A DNA stretch of 42,394 bases, from positions 1 through 42,394 of the forward strand of contig CAIWRI010000151.1 of assembly GCA_903915035.1 (NCBI GenBank), in the 5' to 3' direction. This document shows, piece after piece, positions 37,835 to 42,394 of this stretch; the stretch's first letter is position 1, and each line of letters opens with the position of its first letter. Origin of the DNA: an uncultured Nitrosomonadales bacterium. GTDB lineage: Bacteria > Pseudomonadota > Gammaproteobacteria > Burkholderiales > Gallionellaceae. The notes under the pieces are model-generated. The model did no database searches, was not told the origin of the DNA, and saw only the letters and a list, made by a program, of their open reading frames with translations. The position numbers and the translations under genes were made by a program.

Positions 37835-40752
37835 TGCACCATACCAGATTTGATAGGCATGAGCTTTATGCCAGCTTTAATCATCGCTTCTAATTTTTTT
37901 TCACTGCCAGGATTACCCAGCAGATAGATAGGATCAGGCGACACTAAAATATCGTTGTACTTATCGGGCGTAATAGTTTCGCCAACCATGTTAACAATAT
38001 GTAACTTTGAAGCAAATGCACCTAAGTGCAGGCTAGTAATCTTTTTGGGATCCAAGTTCCAGATAACTGCCACTGAATTTTGTTGGGAATCTTTAAACAG
38101 ATAGCAGCGAGTGTTTGAATCAAGTTTAATATCTTGAATGAAATCAGCATTACCCAACATATTTGTTAGTGTGTTTAGTGAAACAGCACGAACATCAGCT
38201 GTACCATTATAGTCAATAATCCCGTTTCCAAATACCCAATCTACTTGCTGCTTTACTCGATCGCCATATTTAAGTCCAACCAGCCACGCACGTACCGCAT
38301 AAGCCGCTGCATAGCGTTCACCTTCGCCAATATCGTAAGTCAGATTCCCTATTCTCCATGATTGATCCGAAAGAGAGGCGTGTACATTCATACCCAATAA
38401 TGGATTAAGCATACCCATATGCCCGCCGCCTTCGGTGAACCATATCTCGCCCTGGTAATTATGCCGTTTGAGCATGGCTAATAACGTAATCATATCGGCA
38501 TCCATATCAGGAACTTCTGGTCGCGTACGGTATGGGTGAATCGCGATGATGTCGGTGATTGCATCACCGCCTGCAGCAAGATATTTATCGAGCATAGCAA
38601 TCCCGCCATCCGGCTGCATATTGGCCGGATCGACCGACAGGACTTGGGCTGACGGATTTGCCCGCTTAATGCCTTGATAGGCGGCAGTGAGTGCGACGAT
38701 CCATTGTTTCGTTGCATCAGCAGTCATATTGGTACGCGGTTCGTTGACCAATTTCCAGTAGATGATTTCCGGATAAGCTTTCGCCTTTGCGTATGCGGCA
38801 GCTTCAATGATAGCAAGCTCTGTCTCATTGCCATCCCATCCACCTATTAGTTTAATCTCGCCGAAATGATCGCCGGAATCAAAGATAGAGGTGACATTGG
38901 TAATGTGGTGCTTCTTCATCAGTGCAAGGTGATCATGCGGAATCGGGTCAAAGTTCATCGCAGAGCCTATGCCATAGTATTCAAGCAGTGCCAATTTACG
39001 ATCCCAGCTTCCTTGTCTGGTTTGTACGCCACCAGTGGCGAAAAGTGTATGGTGTTTAACCGTCGGATCGGCAGGCGGAGCGATGCTTAAACGCCCGTAT
39101 TCTCGTGTGGCAAAACCATCCTCCAGTTTGATGTTAGCTTCCAGAGTATAAAGCCCGCGTGGTTGATGCTCTAACCATGACTGATTTATTGAAGTGCTGC
39201 CGTTGCTGTTAATTTTAAATATATCATGGTGAGTTGAAATGATAGCGCCTGCGAAATTATGCAGGGTAATCGCTATTGTGCCCCTGGTATCCGGCTTGCC
39301 GCTGATCTCCCAGCGCCCCTTGATCGCTTCATCCGGCTTGAAAAGATTGTTACGATGCTCTGTGACGAAGGCAAGTTCAACAGGCTTTTGAGTGTATTCG
39401 CTGAGCGCACCCTGCTCCAGTTGAATATCATCCAGAAGACCGATACAGTCTTCGCCGGGATAGCCAATGCCAAATTGCATGGATAGCGCGCCGCTGGGAG
39501 CTTTGAAGGTGTAGTGATAGCGTTGCCATTCTTGTGTAATTGGGAAGCCTTTCCAGGCAAGGCCATTCGAGAATGTTGACGGAAAAACACTGGTCATAAT
39601 TTGAAGCTTAGGTCTGTCACCTTTAGCATAAAAGCTGACCGTATAGTCTTTCCCGGCTTCAACGGGGATAGCAAAGGTAGCGAGCAGCGCAGAGCCTTCG
39701 CCTTTTTCGCCTAATATTTTCAGGCATTTATTTCCGCTATGGCACTGTTCTGTTGTTATCAGATAATTATCGGGAAATCGATTGCCTTTAACATTACCTA
39801 GATTGCCGAAATTCCAGTACTGAAAGCCTTGCTCAAATCCGGAGTTTTGTATCAGATTACGCGACAAGTTATATTGTGGCAGATGAGTTTTTTCTGCAGC
39901 ATAAAAATCTACACCGGCATAGGTTTCTGCGGATTTTTGCTGAGCCTTGGGTGGCAAATCAACATCCAGGATGATCTGGTTATCGACTGGTGCAATACGC
40001 ATGCCTGTGGATTGCCAGGCTTTAAAATTTTCATCGCGAACCTGAACATTTTGAGCTGTCACAACATGTACGGATACGCTGCGATAGGGATCATCGCTGG
40101 CGAACATAATATTGCGCGGTTCGCCTGCATTATTTAGATTTACAGTATTGGTTCCGGGCGGTGCTGCGACGATAGTGGATTTCAATCCATCGACGTTGAT
40201 CTGACTGCCTATAATTTCGCTGCGTTCAATATAAAAGAAAACACCTTTCAGTGAGAGCAACTTATCAATCGGTTCCTTGCTTTCATAACGCATAGTGATT
40301 CTGGCCTTACCTTCGGGAGTCAGGCTGATTCCAAAGCGCACGGGAATAGAGGTCGTGAGTGCTTTATCCACTATATTCGCAGTGAAGGCCGTTTCTTTTT
40401 TATCGGCATCTACCACAACCTTGCGATCATCCAAATCACCGGCTGTCCAATGCGTTTTGCCGCCTTTTACTCCGATAGGAATATTAAGCGAATACATGTC
40501 GCCAGTTGCGGTGGTGATGCTAATAGCGCCGCCATTGCCGACTGAAATTTTGCCGCTCTGAGCGACTATTTCCCCGCCGGCAGTGAATGTCAGTTTATTC
40601 GCCGGAGTATTTGTGGGGTCAGGTCTCCCATTTTGCGCAAAATGGGAGACCTGACCCCAAGGACTTGTAGCTTTAATTGATGATGCATCATTCTCTTCCG
40701 CCCATGAGGAAAAAGAGAGAATGGCCGCAAGAAATAAAACAAAGCATTTCAT
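37831..40752 (-). CDS. Secreted clan GH-A glycoside hydrolase with carbohydrate-binding module
   Basis: A 973-residue exported protein, first gene of the operon. Signal peptide MKCFVLFLAAILSFSSWA, cleavage near residue 18. Residues 32-47 are encoded by a 46-base perfect palindrome (WGQVSHFAQNGRPDP) and look inserted. A beta-rich region follows, then a CBM4/9-like module at about 300-455 (NLIQNSGFEQGFQYWNFG) and a TIM-barrel from about 570 to 880. Catalytic candidates are the acid/base Glu671 in YWKLVNEPRT and nucleophile Glu774 in GEIWFTEGGG, as in GH39/GH5-type enzymes. Such enzymes in exopolysaccharide loci (PslG in Pseudomonas) trim the polymer in the periplasm. Higher GC than the glycosyltransferase genes that follow. 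Confidence 0.85.
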   Translation of the reverse strand: MKCFVLFLAAILSFSSWAEENDASSIKATSPWGQVSHFAQNGRPDPTNTPANKLTFTAGGEIVAQSGKISVGNGGAISITTATGDMYSLNIPIGVKGGKTHWTAGDLDDRKVVVDADKKETAFTANIVDKALTTSIPVRFGISLTPEGKARITMRYESKEPIDKLLSLKGVFFYIERSEIIGSQINVDGLKSTIVAAPPGTNTVNLNNAGEPRNIMFASDDPYRSVSVHVVTAQNVQVRDENFKAWQSTGMRIAPVDNQIILDVDLPPKAQQKSAETYAGVDFYAAEKTHLPQYNLSRNLIQNSGFEQGFQYWNFGNLGNVKGNRFPDNYLITTEQCHSGNKCLKILGEKGEGSALLATFAIPVEAGKDYTVSFYAKGDRPKLQIMTSVFPSTFSNGLAWKGFPITQEWQRYHYTFKAPSGALSMQFGIGYPGEDCIGLLDDIQLEQGALSEYTQKPVELAFVTEHRNNLFKPDEAIKGRWEISGKPDTRGTIAITLHNFAGAIISTHHDIFKINSNGSTSINQSWLEHQPRGLYTLEANIKLEDGFATREYGRLSIAPPADPTVKHHTLFATGGVQTRQGSWDRKLALLEYYGIGSAMNFDPIPHDHLALMKKHHITNVTSIFDSGDHFGEIKLIGGWDGNETELAIIEAAAYAKAKAYPEIIYWKLVNEPRTNMTADATKQWIVALTAAYQGIKRANPSAQVLSVDPANMQPDGGIAMLDKYLAAGGDAITDIIAIHPYRTRPEVPDMDADMITLLAMLKRHNYQGEIWFTEGGGHMGMLNPLLGMNVHASLSDQSWRIGNLTYDIGEGERYAAAYAVRAWLVGLKYGDRVKQQVDWVFGNGIIDYNGTADVRAVSLNTLTNMLGNADFIQDIKLDSNTRCYLFKDSQQNSVAVIWNLDPKKITSLHLGAFASKLHIVNMVGETITPDKYNDILVSPDPIYLLGNPGSEKKLEAMIKAGIKLMPIKSGMVQ
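40604..40663. repeat. 60-base repeat with 46-base perfect palindrome, copy 1 (inside the hydrolase gene)
   Basis: Bases 40614-40659 are a perfect palindrome centred on GCGC (half-site AGGTCTCCCATTTTGC). The 60 bases 40604-40663 recur without change at 41037-41096, in the same orientation. Because it is palindromic the same peptide (WGQVSHFAQNGRPDP) is encoded on both strands. REP- or mobile-element-like. Confidence 0.92.
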
Positions 40753-40830
40753 AGTAAATACAGGAGCAAGGTTAAAGGCAGGTGTAAGGTGTAAGGTGGC
40801 TTGAACGCTTGTTTTAATTCATTGAATTTT

Positions 40831-40836
40831 ATTATA
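40831..40836 (-). promoter_or_regulatory. Possible -10 box of the polysaccharide operon
   Basis: Minus-strand TATAAT at 40836-40831, about 80 bases before the hydrolase ATG. No convincing -35 hexamer at standard spacing was found. The surrounding 40753-40938 has no gene. Confidence 0.3.
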
Positions 40837-40938
40837 TCTTTGCTATGTTGCAATTTAGTTACAATGCGGACACTATATCAGAAAATTCCGACAGGCTGTT
40901 GGTTTTGCAAACATATATAGATCAAAGCTCTAGCAGCG

Positions 40939-41036
40939 GTTGACATCCTCTCCTGCCTAAGCCCGCAAGGGGCTTCCCTCAAAACATGTCGCCTTACGGC
41001 TCGTGTTTTTGAATGAAAGACAGGGGATTCCTACTG
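40939..41036 (-). repeat. IS200/IS605-type right-end sequence, minus orientation (left inverted repeat)
   Basis: 98 bases that match the reverse complement of 41505-41602 with four mismatches. The outer end GTTGACATCCTC and inner end GGGGATTCCTACTG are the hallmark of the right ends of tnpB-only IS200/IS605 (IS1341-like) elements. Internal hairpins include GCCTTACGGC and AAGCCC...GGGGCTT type stems, as expected of a transposon right-end/guide RNA scaffold. Confidence 0.85.
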
Positions 41037-41096
41037 GGAGTATTTGTGGGGTCAGGTCTCCCATTTTGCGCAAAATGGGAGACCTGACCCCAAGGA
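41037..41096. repeat. 60-base palindrome repeat, copy 2 (beside tnpB relic)
   Basis: Identical to 40604-40663; palindrome at 41047-41092. It starts directly at the inner end of the right-end sequence (41036) and ends some 20 bases before recognisable tnpB sequence. Confidence 0.92.
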
Positions 41097-41114
41097 ACAT
41101 GACCCCCAGGGCGA

Positions 41115-41421
41115 AGTGTCAAAGCCAAGTCCGGCCTCAATAAGTCGATTCTCGATCAGGGCTGGGGTGAGTTCCGCCGCCAGTTGGAATACAAGCAGGC
41201 GTGGCGGTGATGTGCTTGCCATCAATCCGCGTAACACCAACCGGACGTGTCCGGCCTGTGACCATGTATCCCCCGAGAACCGCAAGACTCAATCTAAGTT
41301 CGAATGTGCGTATGCGGAAAATGCAGACCTCAACGCGGCCATCAATATTCTAAGGGCAGGACATGCCCGGTTCGCCTGCCAATCAATGACTGCAAGCGCT
41401 TTAGCGGTTAGCAGGAATTGA
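41115..41421 (+). pseudogene. tnpB (IS200/IS605 family) 3' relic, frameshifted
   Basis: The C-terminal quarter of a TnpB nuclease, the RNA-guided protein of IS200/IS605 elements. The first frame reads AKSGLNKSILDQGWGEFRRQ then LEYKQAWR and stops; a shift near 41214, apparently five bases lost, leads to GGDVLAINPRNTNRTCPACDHVSPENRKTQ. The zinc-finger is damaged too: after FEC the expected second Cys pair segment (VACG) is missing before YAENADLNAAIN, although the last RuvC Asp in NADLNAA remains. The first 300 or so residues are absent. Non-functional. Confidence 0.88.
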
Positions 41422-41504
41422 GTTGTTTCATCAGTGAACGATGCAGTCATGTCGTCAGCAACAGGAACTCACCGAAGCTATCTATCCCATTCCGGGGTTG
41501 AGCG

Positions 41505-41602
41505 CAGTAGGAATCCCCTGTCTTTCATTCAAAAACACAAGCCGTAAGGCGACATGTTTTAAGGGAAGCCCCTTGCGGGCTTAGGCCGGGGAGGATGTCA
41601 AC
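41505..41602 (+). repeat. IS200/IS605-type right end, plus orientation (right inverted repeat)
   Basis: CAGTAGGAATCCCC...GGGGAGGATGTCAAC, the normal right end for the plus-strand tnpB relic, but with about 50 extra bases in the loop that form two further hairpins. It pairs with 40939-41036 as a 96% identical inverted repeat. May have encoded the 3' guide RNA of TnpB. Confidence 0.85.
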
Positions 41603-41650
41603 GTGCTTATCCTTGATTCTGACTTGTAACGTTTTGGTGATTGTATTCAT
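41603..41650 (-). pseudogene. tnpB 5' fragment, opposite orientation
   Basis: On the minus strand ATG at 41650 opens MNTITKTLQVRIKDKH, the standard N-terminus of IS200/IS605 TnpB. After these 16 codons the sequence passes without gap into the outer end of the right-end repeat (GTTGAC). The rest of this copy is missing. It shows that a second tnpB in the minus orientation, or an inversion, shaped the locus. Confidence 0.8.
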
Positions 41651-41931
41651 TGTATTGCTCAACGGTGAGTGAAGCACTTTCGTTGACAGGAATCGGAACG
41701 TGATGTGTGACGCCTACGATGTTCCGCTATCCATCTCCGTCATGAATACCGAAGTCTTGCGCGGAAATCTAATAAAATCACGCCGTTTAAATTATATTTC
41801 CAGTTCTTCACGGCTCTGCTTCGTTGGCGAAACCGAAGACCTGATTTATGTCCGGATCACTCCCCGGTATTTTCGGGATATATTCCAGACTGCCGGCATT
41901 TCGTAAAAAAAAATCTACTTACCCTGAATAC
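41651..41931. other. Region between tnpB fragment and zinc-ribbon gene, no gene seen
   Basis: Short open frames exist on both strands but none has a recognisable motif or good start. A minus-strand stretch ending PDINQVFGFANEAEP may be a decayed gene end. Confidence 0.35.
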
Positions 41932-42225
41932 TTACCTCAGTTGCTGATTTTCTTGAACCGGAGGAGTATCGCCCGCGTCAACGATCACGAAAACAGCATA
42001 TACAATAATGACCATAGCCAATGCATACAGGCCCAACACTTTCCAAAGACTCACTTTTCCGGAAAATCTGTCCTTTTTCTTTTTAGCCTGCTCCTTGCCG
42101 CGCCAGCTGCAATCCTGGCACCGGTAAAAACGATAGCCCATTCTGGTGCGCTGGAAATTTTCTAAAGCGGTGCGAGCATGACTAAACCTGACACGTGTAG
42201 AAGTACATTGAGGGCAAGATCTCAT
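41932..42225 (-). CDS. Small zinc-ribbon, single-pass membrane protein
   Basis: A 97-residue protein with CPQC (Cys4, Cys7) and CQDC (36-39) that can form one zinc ribbon, a basic linker (KEQAKKKKDRFSGK) and one membrane helix at about 60-83 (VLGLYALAMVIIVYAVFVIV). The basic linker next to the helix predicts a cytoplasmic ribbon. No catalytic motif; function unknown. It lies downstream of tRNA-Asp on the same strand but beyond the tRNA's terminator. Confidence 0.7.
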   Translation of the reverse strand: MRSCPQCTSTRVRFSHARTALENFQRTRMGYRFYRCQDCSWRGKEQAKKKKDRFSGKVSLWKVLGLYALAMVIIVYAVFVIVDAGDTPPVQENQQLR

Positions 42226-42256
42226 TGAATATTTGCATTTCTGAATTTGAAAGTAA

Positions 42257-42291
42257 AAAAGACATATAACTGATTAAATTATATGTCTTTT
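42257..42291 (-). terminator. Rho-independent terminator of tRNA-Asp
   Basis: AAAAGACATATAA (42257-42269) and TTATATGTCTTTT (42279-42291) form a perfect 13-base stem with a 9-base loop. On the minus strand it is followed by a T-run (TTTTTT), 8 bases after the tRNA 3' end. Confidence 0.85.
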
Positions 42292-42298
42292 ATTATAT

Positions 42299-42375
42299 TG
42301 GCGGAGTGGACGGGATTCGAACCCGCGACCCCCGGCGTGACAGGCCGGTATTCTAACCAACTGAACTACCACTCC
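42299..42375 (-). tRNA. tRNA-Asp (GTC)
   Basis: Read on the minus strand from 42375. The acceptor stem GGAGTGG pairs with CCACTCC, the anticodon loop is CTGTCAC with anticodon GTC, the T-arm is CGGGTTCGAACCCG, the discriminator is G and CCA is encoded. Total 77 bases. The D-arm (GTTCAGTTGGTTAGAAT) is standard. A terminator follows directly. Confidence 0.97.
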
Positions 42376-42394
42376 TTAAACTTGCTTCTTGAAC

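Noticed and set aside
41044..41421. The continuous plus-strand frame as an intact 125-residue gene
   Set aside because: Its start is the palindrome repeat joined to a frameshifted tnpB tail; two frames are needed to recover the TnpB sequence.
41700..41906. 68-residue plus-strand frame
   Set aside because: No motif, no clear ribosome binding site; may be decayed DNA next to the transposon relic.

Overview
The window looks like chromosomal DNA of an autotrophic betaproteobacterium, probably in the Nitrosomonadales/Gallionellaceae area. The reasons are a short proteobacterial-type phosphoribulokinase (Calvin cycle), the lptC-lptA-lptB-rpoN-hpf-ptsN-hprK-rapZ order, and the PTS-Ntr/HprK/RapZ set typical of betaproteobacteria. 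The placement is inference from gene content; no rRNA or marker phylogeny is available here.

Region 1 (1-2.7 kb): a fibronectin-like hypothetical protein, an orphan nucleotidyltransferase (MNT) with a degenerate metal motif, and prk. Region 2 (2.9-13.7 kb, plus strand): a dense housekeeping run, leuS-lptE-holA-cutA-dsbD-aroQ-accB-accC-prmA-zinc ribbon/DUF3426, many genes overlapping by 1-4 bases. Region 3 (13.7-22.1 kb, minus strand): ubiX, a Gx-family membrane protein and a NusG-domain-II protein (an EetB/EetA-like pair), rapZ, hprK, ptsN, hpf, rpoN, lptB, lptA, lptC, kdsC. LptE and LptA/B/C are parts of the LPS export bridge, and KdsC makes Kdo for the same molecule.

Region 4 (22.1-40.8 kb, minus strand): an AT-rich, almost uninterrupted polysaccharide cluster. 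In transcription order it holds a secreted clan GH-A glycoside hydrolase, a Wzx-like flippase, a GT2, a fucosyltransferase-like protein, a serine-acetyltransferase-like protein, paralogue A of an unassigned family, a GT4, a hexapeptide acyltransferase, a Wzy-like polymerase, a GT2, an alpha/beta-hydrolase-like protein, paralogue B, a truncated acyltransferase, a GT4, a NodB-type deacetylase, another GT4 and a family-3 acyltransferase. This fits Wzx/Wzy-dependent assembly of an acylated exopolysaccharide or O-antigen. Lower GC, gene fragments and a duplicated gene end show a history of transfer and rearrangement.

Region 5 (40.8-42.4 kb): a scrambled IS200/IS605-type tnpB relic bounded by 98-base inverted copies of a right-end sequence, a small zinc-ribbon membrane protein, and tRNA-Asp with its terminator.

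The most unusual theme is repeat DNA entering or abutting conserved genes: heptanucleotide tandem repeats (leuS, upstream of kdsC, 5' end of the Gx gene), a REP-like hairpin translated in frame in leuS, and a 46-base perfect palindrome translated in frame just after the signal peptide of the glycoside hydrolase. A second copy of that palindrome lies beside the tnpB relic. No clearly new defence or other system was found; the best candidate for undescribed biology is the paralogous family ending in Cys-Tyr-Trp within the polysaccharide cluster.
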